Shown: positions 1 to 12,433 of the stretch, piece by piece
Position numbering within the stretch: position 1 is the stretch's first letter
Layout: each line of letters begins with the position of its first letter
Origin: Psococerastis gibbosa
Lineage: Eukaryota; Arthropoda; Insecta; Psocodea; Psocidae
Direction of reading: 5' to 3'
DNA: 64,000 nt
Assembly (NCBI GenBank): GCA_963971405.1
Contig: OZ020485.1
Span: forward strand, 38,933,469 to 38,997,468
Notes under the pieces: model-generated
Told to the model about the DNA's origin: nothing
The model's input: the letters and a program-made list of their open reading frames with translations, nothing else
Databases searched by the model: none
Translations under genes and position numbers: made by a program

Positions 1-255
1 CTTGATTCATTATATTGTCCTCGTGGTTCGTAGAGCGTGTCGGAACAACACAGGTGACGTTTTTCTGAAGAGGAAGTGCACGGTCCGTTGGCCACCCCTG
101 ATACTAGCATCCCGCATCATATTGTGCCCACTGAAACTTAATGAAGTTATTCCGAGTCTGCAGCCCACTGACCGGTGCGGCGCCTAGCTTGTCAACCCTC
201 CGTTTCATAATATCTATTGCTGCACTTAATTGATATGACTTCTCAGTGGCGTATA

Positions 256-646
256 CAGGCCCGGATTTAGGAATAGGCAGAGTTGGCAGCTGCCTAGGGG
301 CCCCCACACAAAAGGGGCCCCCACACAAAATTAAAAAAAAAAAAACTAATTTAAAAGGTAAAAAATAAGTAAAATTCTTATGGCAAAATTTAATAATTTT
401 AAATTTTTATTTTGGCGGGAAATTAAATGCACCTGACAGTGACACGTTGCCGTTACAAAGATGTCACGACATGTCATGTAAGGACAAGTTATGCTCTTAT
501 TTTTATTTTCCCCTCTTTTCCTAATATCCCACTATACCCTACATCTGCAGTGCAACAGTGAGGGAAAGCCAATGGAGCTGCTTCTTTTGGGAGGGCCCCC
601 ACAGACAACTGTGCCTAGGGGCCTCCGAAGGCAAAATCGGGCCCTG
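256..646. mobile_element. hAT-type MITE with perfect 8-bp target duplication
   Basis: The ends are inverted copies (CAGGCCCGGATTT at the left, AAATCGGGCCCTG at the right). The 8-bp duplication GGCGTATA lies directly outside at 248-255 and 647-654. An 8-bp duplication with CAG...CTG ends is the mark of the hAT superfamily. The 391-bp body has no transposase, so it is non-autonomous. It carries internal GGGGCCCCC blocks just inside each end. Confidence 0.85.
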
Positions 647-654
647 GGCGTATA

Positions 655-3310
655 TATAAACAATTTTCGGGAGGGGCCGAGACTATAGTTATCAACTTCT
701 TTCCACGAGCAAAGGGCAGAGATGACTTTGAATTCTAATTCTAATTTTGAATTTGTCTGGTGGGGTAATCGTGAGCAGCCTCACAAGCTAAACATTGATA
801 TTGGCTTCTATTCCATTTTTTTGTTGATCCATCACTTAATTTTGGTAATAGAAAGTAATTGTAAACAATTTTGTAGTATCAATAATAAAATTTAATAAAT
901 AAAATAAAAATAATATAGTACGTCAATGTAGAGTATCAAAATTAATGTACTCGGTCATGATTACTGATTTACTCTACTAACGCATCGTAATGCAGTGGTT
1001 TCCTGTCACCTTCGGTAGCCTTATGCCATTAACTCGTCATTGAGTTCCTCCGCCTTCGGGGCCAGTTTCCCAACCCCAGGACAAAAGAGTGCCCTAGTAG
1101 TGGTTGCTTATTATTTAGTGCCGGCAACTATTCGCCCCGCCTCATAGTCACCTCCGACTACTGTGACTCTCTAGACAAGCCTGCACCACCAGACTTGTCA
1201 CCACACCCTCCGACTATGCCACTGCTTCTTCAGGGACTGCTAATATATTATATTGAATTAAATTGAATTGAATTGAAAACGACTTTATTGAAGGAAGAAA
1301 AAGCTAATAAAAATAAAGTCTTCTTTTCATGCGGACCTTAAAAACAAAAATATTGTATTATTAATTATAGATGGATGCTTAAAATCTAATAGACAAGAGA
1401 AGAGAAGAAAAATGAAGGTTAATATATATAGGGGGGGGGGAGAGCTAGCCGCCATATTCTAGGGACCACTTTATCAGTGTGTTTAAAATAAAATAACATG
1501 TACTGTAAATAGTAACAATTTTGAGCATCAGTAGACTTAAACGTACCGTGCCGTCCTGTTAAGTAGTGTAGGTACACACCTATAGGTGCCACACCGCACC
1601 TTTCTAACAGATGTCAGATGGTGTATACACAATGACACCTGATATGGGGGAGAGGGTTATAATAACAATTCATTTAGGCTTAATTTCTTGGACAAAAGAC
1701 ATGGAGGGTTCGTCGAAATGAATCGACGCAAACGTAATGTTGAGAGGCTTCAGGTCTTCTAGACTCCGATGCTTAAATTTGTATTATGGTATATATAAAA
1801 CCGAATGAGACGCCAGAGGATTTCATTAGTTACAATTAAGCAGCAATAATAAATATGTAAATCAATAAATAGTAGGCTCGTCCATCACAGGTAATAAGGA
1901 TTGGCTTGGGGAAAAAACATTCTGCGTAAAAAACGAATGCAATTCTAATATAATGTGATTTGCATGATCGTCTTTTTCCACGCTGTTTTGCTTAATTTTT
2001 TTTTTTTTCAAGTTACAGGTTTCCTATCTCACACAGTATTATTATTATAATCATATAGATTCCAGTTTCTAGTGTCTAGAGACTTGAATTCCCATATAGT
2101 GCCCCCCCCCCCTCCCCTCCAAGTCCATAGCTGCTACAATGATGACAACTTGTATAAAATAGCTATCTCTATGTTACTTTACTTTTTCGTGTCCGGGGTA
2201 GAGACTTCTTGTTTCAGATCTCAGCCAAACCGACGCCATCGTCGTTGCATACACAGAAGAAGAGGAAGGTCTCTTCTCGGTGGTGAAAGGAATAGTCGCT
2301 AGATGTTTCCACTTAACGTTGCCCGGGGTACGCCCGATCGGTTTTTTGTCCACTGTATAAAACCGATCTTCGTGGAGGCTCCTTTCTTGTACCTATGTTT
2401 CTATATGAGGGGAGTATCATGCAATGTCATAACCAGGATTTTTATTTTTAGAGGTTGATCTACGCATAGCCTGCGTTATACTATATAATGAGAAACTGGC
2501 CTCGAAGGTGGAGGAACTCAATGAAGAGTCAACGACATAAGGATGCAGAAGGCAACGAGAAACCACTGCATTACAGTTCCCCAGTACAATCATCATGACC
2601 AGGGACTTTGCCAATACTCTACTACTACTATGTACTTGACTTCCTTTTGGGGAGTCCAAAGTACGGTATCAACGTGTTTACGATTGCAATGATGATCGCC
2701 AATCTTCAATAGAAGAGGCATTCGAAGAAGAAAAAAAAGAAGATGAAGAAGAAGTAGTAGTAGGGCCGAGGCAGTGTGTTCGGCCGAGTCAGCACTCGGT
2801 CCACTGATTTGAAGAGAACCATGTTCTATTTTTCGTGGCCAAGTCCGCCCTCTAGTAGCTCGACCGACTCGTTAGGAGTAATTAGGGCTTTATGGAAGAG
2901 CCGTCGCGTCTGCGCGTCGTGCCTTGAGCAGACAGGCGTGGGGCGAGGGCGCGTGCTGGCGAACCACCTGCTACTGGCAGGGCTTCCCACTCGAACCCTT
3001 TTAAGGATGCTCGCAGCTGTAATTATAACGGACCAACAAGTGCAAATTATGGAATCTGCAAAAGCTTTACTGCTTTGTTTTCATGGCTCTCCCCGTGTTC
3101 TATCTTTACTATTTTATTTTCTCTATAAAAGAACATAACGTAAGACCCAGGGGGTCCAGTTCAGGGTTTTCTCTAAAGAACCCCCTCCCACTATGCATTC
3201 TGTATTTACAGGTATATACTTAATCATAATCGGTGAGCATTTTGAAATTGCGCGGACTGGTATTACGGAATTGTAAGCTAATTGAAGCTAATGTAATGAA
3301 TGATTTAGTG
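655..3310. other. Non-coding stretch, no gene seen
   Basis: AT-rich sequence with a GC-richer patch at about 985-1250 that ends in a run of ATTGA-like units, as a retroelement tail might. A second GC-richer patch lies at about 2760-3010 and follows a GAA/GTA-rich microsatellite at 2727-2763. Homopolymers occur at 1431-1441 (G) and 2103-2111 (C). The open frames here are short, mutually overlapping and match no family I recognise. Confidence 0.5.
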
Positions 3311-3632
3311 CAGGAGTTCTCAAACTTCCATTGCTCGCGGACCCCCTAAAAAAATACTATAATTCCTCGGACCCCAATTCTTTTTAGTCTAAACCCCTCC
3401 CCCTAATGCAAATAATGTATCGGAACATCAACATTAGGTCTTGAAATAAAAAAATGATTGTCGGCTTTCTAACATTGTAAACTGACGGGGAGTATAAAAA
3501 TACAAAAATTACGTGATTAAAATAATGTAATTCTATCTAGTGCTAAAACGGGTACAGGGACTACGCCGCGGACCCCCTGGCAGGTGCTCCTGGGCCCCCT
3601 GGGGTCCGCGGACCGCACTTTGAGAATCTCTC
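3311..3632. mobile_element. Degenerate hAT-type MITE
   Basis: It begins CAGGAGTTCTCAAACTT and ends with an inverted ACTTTGAGAATCTCT. This is the degraded form of hAT ends of the CAGTGGTTCTCAAACTT type. GGACC/GGTCC motifs repeat near both ends. No matching target duplication can be seen, so the right boundary is approximate. Confidence 0.5.
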
Positions 3633-4439
3633 ACCTCTGAATGAGAAACTGACTGGAAGATGATACCTACCTGTAGACTTTGAAGCTCTCTCAGTCTCTT
3701 GTCACCACATTTGCGTGCTGGTATGAAACACTGCTGGATTGAAAGTAAGCGATCAAGTGTTTGAAGTGGATTGTTGGGACAGGTGAGTGACGTGTTTCCG
3801 CTCCCCTTCTCGAAACCAAAGATTGAGATCTCATCATGGCTGTGCCGGAAATTAAACCAACTCTTATTCAGCACCTAATTATCTGAAAAACAGTCAGACG
3901 TCAGCTAGGTGTGATTTTTATTTTTACAACGCTGTGATCCATATTTCTATGCGTAGTTCTACAATTACCCTTTTTTGGGATGGGATATCCTTTAAATAGG
4001 CTACATGCGGTTCTGTGACACACTCATACACACAAGTGTAGCTAATAATAAAATAAACTCATAATAATACATTTTTGAAGGACTATATGGACCCAGGCCT
4101 ACTTATAATGGCCTATAGGTCCCTTCCATATTTCACTATATCACACATTTTTCCATAACTTTATTATAGAAATCTTTAGCTTTTACTATAGCACGCATGG
4201 GGTAGAACTAGAAGCAAAGAATAAGTGAATAATAACTCAAAACACTAATGCTGATATCTCTCTCGAGATTCATAAAGGATGTTTACACAGAAATGCAATT
4301 CCAAGACATTCCGATTAAAACTCAATTTCTTCTCTATCCTTTAATCTTCTTCGTTTTCAAATGACAATTTCTTTTACATAATCTTTGAGAGTACGTAGTG
4401 CATTTTTTATTCGTAAAAAACGTGATAGCCATCACAACG

Positions 4440-4680
4440 GTATCTTCTTCTTGAGCTGCAATCTATGGATTGGTTTGCAGCGAATGTTGTAGTCTTCTTT
4501 TCCACTCTTGTGTGTATTGTGCGGTCCTTTTCAGTCCTTTATAGGTGTCGCACCCGAGTCCCTCATGACATCCTCTAGGTACTCCTTCCTCTGTTGTCCT
4601 CTTGTGTTGGTACCTTCAACCATACCCTCAATGATGTTCTTGAGGAGCCCTTCGCGTCTCAGAATATGCCCCATCCATTA
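4440..4680 (-). pseudogene. Decayed C-terminus of LINE endonuclease/reverse transcriptase
   Basis: Read on the minus strand, the DNA encodes the familiar tail of insect LINE ORF2 proteins. It gives GHILRREGLLKNIIEGM, followed by a glycine/arginine-rich linker, a KEYLEDVM-like segment and a Trp/Lys-rich end, interrupted by a stop. The rest of ORF2 is absent. It ends near the CTTCTTCTT tract at 4444-4453, the reverse complement of the GAA-type tail seen in other copies in this window. Confidence 0.7.
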
Positions 4681-4999
4681 ATATATATATACAGTATATA
4701 CTTTATTTGAATTATAAATACTGTAGCTGCAGCAGTTAGAGGAAACAAAACACTGTGTTTATTCGAATGCAACCTGTTTTGTAATAAACAGTTCAATTAC
4801 TGCTGGTCGAGCAATGCGTGAGATGACAATTTAACATTGTAACTGATACGCCTACGCCATGGTGTTTGCGTTTATTAGCTTTACAATTGCAGTTATTTAC
4901 CCACGAAAAACATAGTATTCGGCCAATTCGGGTTATTTGCCATTGTGGCCACAAACCATTTGCATGAAGTTGTAAACAAGGGTCACGTGACCCTCTATT

Positions 5000-5160
5000 T
5001 AACCATCAAACTTAAATTGAATATTTTTTTCCGTACTAAGTTATTAACATAATAATAGTAAGGGTAATAAATAAATTTTTATAACGGAAAATGCTATTCA
5101 AAATTGCTTTGTTTTCATTTTTAACCCCAAAAATAAGTTAGTGCTAAACGGCATTGTACT
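5000..5160. repeat. Dispersed repeat piece related to the CTGATC MITE family
   Basis: The segment around 5085-5150 recurs in diverged form at about 12920-13000, and inverted inside the small MITE at 10980-11146 (shared core AATAGCA.TTTCC). It is therefore part of one dispersed family. No coding potential. Confidence 0.55.
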
Positions 5161-5164
5161 GCGG

Positions 5165-5805
5165 CCTGATCATGGCGATTTTAATACCGGGGTTAATATA
5201 ATACCATGTCACGTGATGATGCCGGTATTAATTCAATTGTTTAAAATAAATGAACAGTAAATTTCAGAATTTTTTATTTTTTGATGTTGGCAACATTGAA
5301 GAACTGAACTGACGCGGCGCTGCCGTAGCAAATATAAACAGCAAATATAAACACATATCGCCCTAGAAATAAACAAGTTTTAATTTTGAATTAATATATT
5401 ATGAATAAAATTATAAATAATTTGTCTAAATCTAGGGCAGAAAAAATGGAGAAACTCAACAAAAATATAGTTAAAAAGTTAGTTAAGTAGTTAGTAGACA
5501 ATTGAATGATCTTCGGCTATATTTTCTTAATTTTTTCTGACTTAGATTTAGATGTATAATCCTTAATATATTAATTCAAAATTAAAACTTGTTTAATTCT
5601 AGGGCGTTATTTGTTTATATTTGTTATTTATATTTGCTACGGCAGCGTCGCGTTATTCCAGTTCTCCAGTAACATCACAATTTAAAAAAATTTGAAATTT
5701 GCTGTTCATTTATTTTAAACAATTGAATTGACACCATCACGAGACATGGTGTTATATCACCCCCGGTATTATAGTATAATAATACCACATCACCATGATC
5801 AGACT
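5165..5805. mobile_element. Palindromic MITE, about 640 bp
   Basis: The two ends are long inverted copies of each other. The left begins with a CTGATCATGGCG core, then ACCGGGGTTAATA, then TTTAAAATAAATGAACAG. The right carries the reverse complements in mirrored order (CTGTTCATTTATTTTAAA, then CCCCCGGTATTA, then CACCATGATCAG). The inner parts also pair (GCCGTAGCAAATATAAA with its complement near 5620-5645). No transposase and no clear target duplication, so the superfamily is unassigned. Confidence 0.75.
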
Positions 5806-6404
5806 GCTGATGCATTAAAATAGGTTTTCAAAAATTGTCAAATTTGTAGATTTTCATTGTTTTTGGCTTGCCCACTCATAATCTTAACATCACTGTTACA
5901 GAACGATACCTGAATGCCGGCTGTCAGAGTCATCCAGGAAATGCAAATCATGTCGGAATTAATTAATCCTTCTAAGCGCTCATTAACATTAATTCCAGCA
6001 TTAAGGCGACCATATCCATGGTAATAAGCATGAGATACTGAATCCCCACAGATAGCGGACTTCCAGTGTACTAACTCATATAACTTTCCAACTAAGCCTG
6101 CCATAAACCGAGAAAAAGGGCGACTCTGAAAATCAGAAAAGGCGTAAAAAAGCTATTTGACCGAGGAGCATTGTGAAAACTTGATGATACTGACTTTGCG
6201 TTATTTATATGGTTATTACTCTGTCGTAACATACGTAGCATACTGTAAACGAGAACGTTAAAGCAAATTGTATGGACGCTAACGTGTGGATCAAATTTGC
6301 TTTGTGAATCATAGCCATCGTATTTTACTTTCTGTTCTGAACGTGTCAATTTAACGGAAAATCACGAAGAAAAGTTCATACGCAATATTTTGAAATAATG
6401 ATAT

Positions 6405-6573
6405 TTTGTTTTATTACTAAGCCAACCTAGCGGAGTTAGTGCTGTAAAGCCCGCTCTTACTCTCATCTAGGAAAGCCCCAGGACTGCCTGCTTTATATGC
6501 CCTCCAAAGTGTGGTACTCGAACCAATAACCTTTCGGGTGAAAGTCAGAAAAGACCGCACCACTGCATGTTCT
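6405..6573 (-). mobile_element. tRNA-derived SINE (family S1), copy 1
   Basis: Matches the S1 family defined best at 48315-48528. It has the body motif GCCAACCTAGCGGAGTTAG and, on the minus strand, a head with a B-box-like GGTTCGAGTACC. It has diverged, with a small internal deletion between the body and the head. Confidence 0.75.
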
Positions 6574-7353
6574 GAAATGTGTTTCTTTTAAATCACGCGC
6601 GAGTTTGTATAAACGGGGCTGAACTAGTGGATGAAAAGCCTGTAGTCAGGAGGTCTGTAATAGAGTGAAGACTGAAATGGCGGCGAGCCGTGGTTATGTT
6701 GCAAATTTTCCCGCTGTAATTTAAAAATTAGTTCTTAGCTTTATTTAGAGACTAGAAATGAAAAATTATTAATTTATGTGTGAAATTTGGGTAAGAGAAG
6801 GGGGAGAGGGGCTTAAGCCCCATTAGCCCATAGCTGGATCCGCTAGTGTCATATTTATTTATTTACTAGTGGACCCAGTGAACTTCGTACCACCTAACAG
6901 TCAAGGAATATATTAATAACACTAATTGTATATATGTTATTTGATCGTTTAATAAAGGTATTCACAATATTGCATTTATCGAGTTAAAAGTTTTATCCTA
7001 GTTACCACACACCGTAAGTGTTTCAGGTTCACCGCCTTTTCATTTCATTTGAAATCAGTCGCAACCCCGTTTTAACAGCTTAACTCACTTTAGCCAACCC
7101 CGATGAAGTGCGTTTAGCTAACACGCTGGCTAGCTTAGTTTTCCACTTCCACGAGTGTTAACTTAATTCCACTTAACACATTTAACTTAGGATAACCATT
7201 TTACCCCTAAATTGTGAATGCTCTTTCTTACTATACCAAATTTAAACAAACGACATTTCTGCTTTCAAATCTTTCATATGCTGTCATAGGTAGTTTTCAA
7301 AAATATACCTACATAGTGAACATTCAGGATCTAATTATTAAAATATACTTCCC
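6574..7353. other. Non-coding stretch, no gene seen
   Basis: AT-rich intergenic DNA between two SINE copies. I see no reading frame with family character and no paired repeat ends. Confidence 0.5.
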
Positions 7354-7490
7354 AGGACATGTAGAGTAGTGGTACAGACTCCGATTTTTACCCGACAGGT
7401 GTTGGTTTGAGTCTCACACTGGCTACATTTGTAAGAGAGTGTAAGATAGGGTTAACTCCGCTAGGTTGGCTTATACGTAGTAATAGACCA
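7354..7490 (+). mobile_element. tRNA-derived SINE (family S1), copy 2, internally deleted
   Basis: Plus-strand copy. The tRNA-like head starts at GGACATGTAGAG and includes a B-box-like GGTTTGAGTCTC. The distal body (ACTCCGCTAGGTTGGC) follows directly, so about 60 bp of the middle of the SINE is missing. Confidence 0.75.
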
Positions 7491-7935
7491 AAAAGTCAAT
7501 ATTTATATTTATTAAGTATTTTTAGTTTCACAAATTTGGTGAAAATGCATTGTTTTGATTTTCTTTTCGCAAGCTTGTCCAGGGAAAAACCTTTAGAAGA
7601 CTAATTGATGTAGGGAGTGGCCGAGCTGCGTGACTGGAGAAACCCTCATTTGTCGATAATTACCGTGCTAACTTATTTGTTTTCCACGATCACGACTGTC
7701 GGGCAACTTTGGACACTACCGCCCATTATTAGACTACGTGATCGCCCATTTTCCACATCTAAATTCGTCAACCACATATTTTCCGGTTTCCTTGGTCCTG
7801 CTGCCGCCATCACTTTGTGTCCTGCGGTGGCATACGAGTAGGTACCTATACTGTGTAGGGCCGTAGCCAGAAATGTTTTTCGGGAGGGGTCCATCGGACG
7901 TCAGTACTATATGATAACTTATATATAACACTGAC

Positions 7936-8108
7936 CAAGGCCGTGCCCAGGTTTTGTGTTCGGGGGGGGGGGGTCCAAATTTTTTTAATGTAATTTATTA
8001 ATGAATTAATGGATAAATTCTTCAAACCACACAGGTTTACATGCAAAAAGTTATTTCGGGGGGGGGGGGGGTCCGGACCCCATGGACCACCCCCTGGGCA
8101 CGGCCATG
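7936..8108. mobile_element. hAT-type MITE with G-tracts and perfect 8-bp target duplication
   Basis: The inverted ends are CAAGGCCGTGCCCAGG and its near-complement ending CCTGGGCACGGCCATG. ACACTGAC is duplicated at 7928-7935 and 8109-8116. The 173-bp body holds two long G runs facing an AT-rich centre. No coding capacity. Confidence 0.88.
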
Positions 8109-8255
8109 ACACTGACATTAAATTAAATTTGGTTGAAGAGCCAACCTCGTTATAATAAGTAGTTAGATAGTTGTGCAGTTGCGCTACCTGTATAGCAATA
8201 CGAATCATGTCAATACGAGCATATAAATAGATATACATCAACTGTTCTTGTCGAG

Positions 8256-8345
8256 GCTTGTGGTCTAGCGGTTAAGACGACGCCCCGGTTAGACGAGATC
8301 GCGGGTTCGAATTCCACCAAGCCCAGGTTTTCTATATCCGGTAAT
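8256..8345 (+). mobile_element. tRNA-derived SINE head (family S2)
   Basis: A tRNA-like segment with a good A box (TGGTCTAGCGG) and near-perfect B box (GGTTCGAATTCC). The 5' GGCTTG pairs with CAAGCC 3'. The T-stem and anticodon stem are not properly paired and the sequence continues into a non-tRNA body. I read it as the promoter head of a SINE rather than a working tRNA gene. It is distinct from family S1. Confidence 0.65.
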
Positions 8346-8785
8346 TTTTGGTTGAGCATAATACATACCAACTGAAGATGATTCTACTATTATAAATTTA
8401 AGATGCAAGAAATTATATTAATTCTCGTGCCGGCGCTTTGCTGACTTTAGGCCTCTTTGTAGGGCTGTATCATAATCACCTCTGCAGTAAATCTAAATTA
8501 AGAGCAATGAATAAATAATAGGTATGCTCCTTCGTTTCCGCCATTGAAATTTATTGACATAAAGACAAATTAGACCATTGCTAACTTATTCACAATTAGA
8601 ATTCAAGGGGTTGTTAAATACTATGGGGATTTTCCCGAATTTGATTCACAGACGCAATTTGAATAGGCATGATGCTTACACCTGTTACTGAATGAAATGA
8701 GTGAAGTGAAAATTAACTTTGTTTTAGACATTTTCGATGGGGTTTTGCAATGTGGTGCTACTCATCTGCCTACATGTAGCTTCTA

Positions 8786-8890
8786 TGCTTCGGAGGGCAT
8801 GTAAAGCAGGCTGTCCCGGGCCTTTCTAGTTGAGTGTAAGACAGGGCTTTATAGCCCTAACTCCGCTAGATGGGCATAGTAAAAAAAGTC
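8786..8890 (+). mobile_element. tRNA-derived SINE (family S1), copy 3, head missing
   Basis: Contains only the 3' body of S1 on the plus strand (CTTCGGAGGGCATGTAAAGC through CTAACTCCGCTAGATGGGC). The tRNA-like head is absent, as in a 5'-truncated copy. Confidence 0.75.
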
Positions 8891-8914
8891 AATATTATAT
8901 ATATATATGGCGTA

Positions 8915-9345
8915 AATCTTCTACGAGGATATGCTGCGTAGAAAAGTGGCACCCCAAAATTAAATATTTTTCATATTTTATTTCATTAACTCAGCAAGTT
9001 ATTAAGAATTTGGCTCATTTAAGTTTTAAACGGCTACTTCGTGCATCATATAATATAGGGTAGCCTACTTTTAACTTTCGGTGTTGCAGTTTAACTATAA
9101 ATTTTATTTTACGTGAAATGTTAAACCCCAATCATTTTTATGAAAGAACTGAGGTAGCATTAATTAAATATTTCCTATTGGGCTATATGTTGCATAAAGT
9201 AGTCTTCTGCAACTTAAGTTAGCCAAATCATTTATTGTAACCTGCTTTGTTAAAAAAAAATATAGAAAGTCCATAAAAAATCACGCATTTTGGGATGCCA
9301 ATGTTCTATGTAATACATTTTTAATGATTTCCATAGCCTAAAAAG
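8915..9345. mobile_element. Degenerate relative of the TTAA-type element at 14562-15689
   Basis: The left end carries GGATATGCTGCGTAGAAAA and the right end a mirrored segment (ATGCCAATGTTCTATGTAATAC). Inside, AGCAAGTTATTAA on the left faces GTAACCTGCTTTGTTAA on the right. The same motifs bound the clearer element at 14562-15689. No coding capacity. Confidence 0.55.
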
Positions 9346-10979
9346 CTTTCGTTCTTCAATTGCCTATCTGACATTGGCATTATAATATTGAATTTTACTG
9401 AACTGTTGACATTAGCCCCCAAACCTACTGTTTTATTGAGAATTTAATATGGATTTTTGATTTGAATTATTATTTTTGGCCACGATGTTGATAATAAATA
9501 TATAGCGAAACCGGTAGTTTTTGTTTAGTATGTAATAAATAATAACAATAATTCGTATATTTTTCTAAAATGATTGGCGTAACAAATTATTTTGTAGGCC
9601 CCCTTAACCTGAAGGTGTGCGGGGTACCTACCAACTCAAGTTGACAAAATTAATTATAATAATGAAGTAATTAAAAAATAAAATAAAGTATATAGATACA
9701 ATAATACAATAGTACAACAATACATATTTATACCCTATAGTTATTATATATAATCAGCCAAGTAGGCAGCATTAACTGGCAGCAGTGCCTCTGGTATACT
9801 CCAATGCTGCCCTTATATACTACAATAATGACTCACAGTAGTCAATAATTTGTTTTCTATTTAAAGTCCTGGCACCCCCGGTAGATTTTTGAAAAGCATT
9901 ATATGTGACATTTGCTTGGTGCCAAAAACTCCGTCTAGACGTAGTTCTTATGTAGCTGGGCATAAGTTACCTATACATCAAATATCACCTGCAACAGGCA
10001 TTCTTCTGGGCTATAGCATACATTAAAGATTTATGTAAATACGTATGTTATGTATATAAAAATATATTACCTTACAACGTCTTGTGTGGGTGTTTCTAGG
10101 TTGGCTTATCAAAAATGTGTAATTTCTCAGAGTTTTTAAATTATAAAAAATATTTTTATAAAATAACCCTTTTAGGAACTTTAAATTGCCCACTTAACTT
10201 ATCTGACCCATAGGTCTCATAATGCTGCTGTTGCTGTTGTGGCTTCGGAACAGTCATGTCCTAAAATAAGATGAGAACGTACCTTAAATGAAAGCTCTGT
10301 CTGGACCTTTGACGTAAATGTAAGTATCATATTTATATGATGTGGCATCAACGCATCTCAATGATATATGTATATTCATCAACTCGTAAAAACTGAATCC
10401 CGCGCCGCACGTACATTGCTGGCAGGCATCCTTTAAATAAATGAAGGCAGCACCGCACCTACAAATGGCGATATAAGGCTTATTCGTTTAGCTTTATTCA
10501 CGGCCATTTTGTCTTCGTCACGAACTTCAAAATCACCATGGTTGAGGTTGAGTTTTATTTGAGTTGACTCGAGAGTCTAAACTAAGCCGTCAAGTAGCAT
10601 TCACTAATGATGTGCGACTTTTAAATTTGATTTCTCATGCAAACTTGAATCTGCTGGTGAGTTGCTGACCAAATTAGCGAAGTTTGCACTCTCTGGTTTG
10701 TGTGGTAACTAAGGCGCAGGGCTTTTGAAGCTTGATTATGCTGAGAAACTTGACTTTTGGTGGAATTTGTAAAGATAGGTTAATATTCAATTTAGAGGGA
10801 AACGAATATCTTATGGCTAAAGTAAATGTATATCCTATAAAATTGAAGTTTCATTACGTTAATGTTCTTAGGAAGGTGTACATAAGTATTAAATTGAAAA
10901 ATAATGCTCCAAAAGTTTGGAGTTTTGTTAAATTTATGTATCATATTAAATAATGTTAATATAATACATAGTTTATGCA
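9346..10979. other. Non-coding stretch, no gene seen
   Basis: AT-rich sequence. I see no inverted ends, tandem array or family-like reading frame. The open frames near 10730-10950 are low-complexity Lys/Ile/Asn-rich translations of AT-rich DNA. Confidence 0.5.
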
Positions 10980-11146
10980 CCTGCAGTCTGATCGAGGCGT
11001 TTATAATACCGGGGTTAAATAAATACCCTAGGATTATAACTGTAAACAAACAAATTTTGAATAGCACTTTCCATTATAAAATTATCTTGTTTACCAGTGG
11101 ATTAAATAAATACCGGTATTATAAACGCCCCGATCAGGCTGCAGGA
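10980..11146. mobile_element. Short palindromic MITE of the CTGATC family
   Basis: The left end CTGCAGTCTGATCGAGGCG faces an inverted right end CGCCCCGATCAGGCTGCAG. Inside both lie matching ATAATACCGG and TTAAATAAATACC segments. The core matches the repeat piece at about 5085-5150 in the opposite orientation. About 167 bp, non-coding. Confidence 0.75.
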
Positions 11147-12425
11147 GAAACGTGCTAGTGCACTGCGCCATCAAACTAAGATGCCTAGCAACAGAAAAAT
11201 ATCTCTCCACAAACGATATAATTGTTTAAGCATTCCATAAACAATTTAATTTTTACGTACAAATTTGTCTGTTGTGCGTATGGTTCAACTCAGTATAGTT
11301 TGCCATAAAAAATTACTTTACCATGGCGAAGGTAGAACCACATTTCACCAAGATGCATACTTTATTAATTAATTTTTTGTATTATTTGAAAACTAACAAA
11401 TATTTTAAGCTTCTTCTGTTACCAACAAGCCTATCGATCACTATTCCAAATTTAACTCCTCTAGTCGGAAAATTGGCGATCTAAAAATATATAGACTGAG
11501 GGAGAGAGACTTAAGGGTGTCCATTACTAACATAGTCAACCTAGATAGCATATAGGCATACAAGATAACACATTGGGTGATAGGTTAGTACATTAGTATG
11601 TAGCATAAAAAAGGAGATAATGAATCGTCTCTCAGCCTAAATTTTCAGTGAAAATATTCCGTTAAAGGGTCGCTCCTACTTCACTATGGAAACGAGATAC
11701 GATCGCTTTTCTGACGATGATCACTTATTCAGCATACAACTTGCGCGGGCTCTCCAGTAATCTACCTTATCTCTGGAATAGAAAACACCTACTTCTTCCA
11801 AATGAAAGAACTATTAGCGTTTAAAAGAGCCCGGAAACGCATCAGCCTCAATGGAAGCGCCTTCCAATTTACTTTGCACTGTTGACTGGTTTTTTAATAT
11901 TTCCTTGGTCATATTTTCTAAATTTCTTGAGAATTTTCCCTCCTTTTTGCCCGATTGTGTGAACATTATTATATCCTTTGCCAGTTCCCTCTCCTTCTTT
12001 ATACAAAATATTACTTCTAATTTTCTGCGGTTAATGTTAGCGTAATTATACAAATGACAATTTCTTTTAAACCCACCTGGCCAGTTTCAGCTACGGTAGT
12101 TTTAGATGTAATTTTGGGAAATTTAAAGAGCAATTTCTACAAATCTATAAAAAAAAAGCAATGGAATACAATGAGACTAATACTGTAGTGAATTTTCTTC
12201 CTCTTCTTCTTCTTATTCCACCTGTTCTTCTTCATGTTCTTCTGGTTAAATTTCAATATTAATGCATGGGCCTAATGATGGTAGTAATAATATATTTTCA
12301 GTGTGAATGAGCATTCTGTCTTGGAAGGAATTGTAGTTTAATTTAATTTTCTAGACTTCTAGCAAGCTAGAGATCTAGCAACTGCCCGAAAATTAACGTG
12401 GGGTTCCGGATCTCCTAGCTCCCTC
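11147..12425. other. Non-coding stretch, no gene seen
   Basis: AT-rich sequence with a CTT-rich tract at 12197-12246. Overlapping frames on both strands at about 11814-12053 share no family features and look like chance. Confidence 0.5.
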
Positions 12426-12433
12426 CTCTTTCT

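Noticed and set aside
8258-8327. A tRNA gene
   Set aside because: Internal promoter boxes are good, but the T-stem and anticodon stem do not pair properly and the sequence continues as a SINE-like body.
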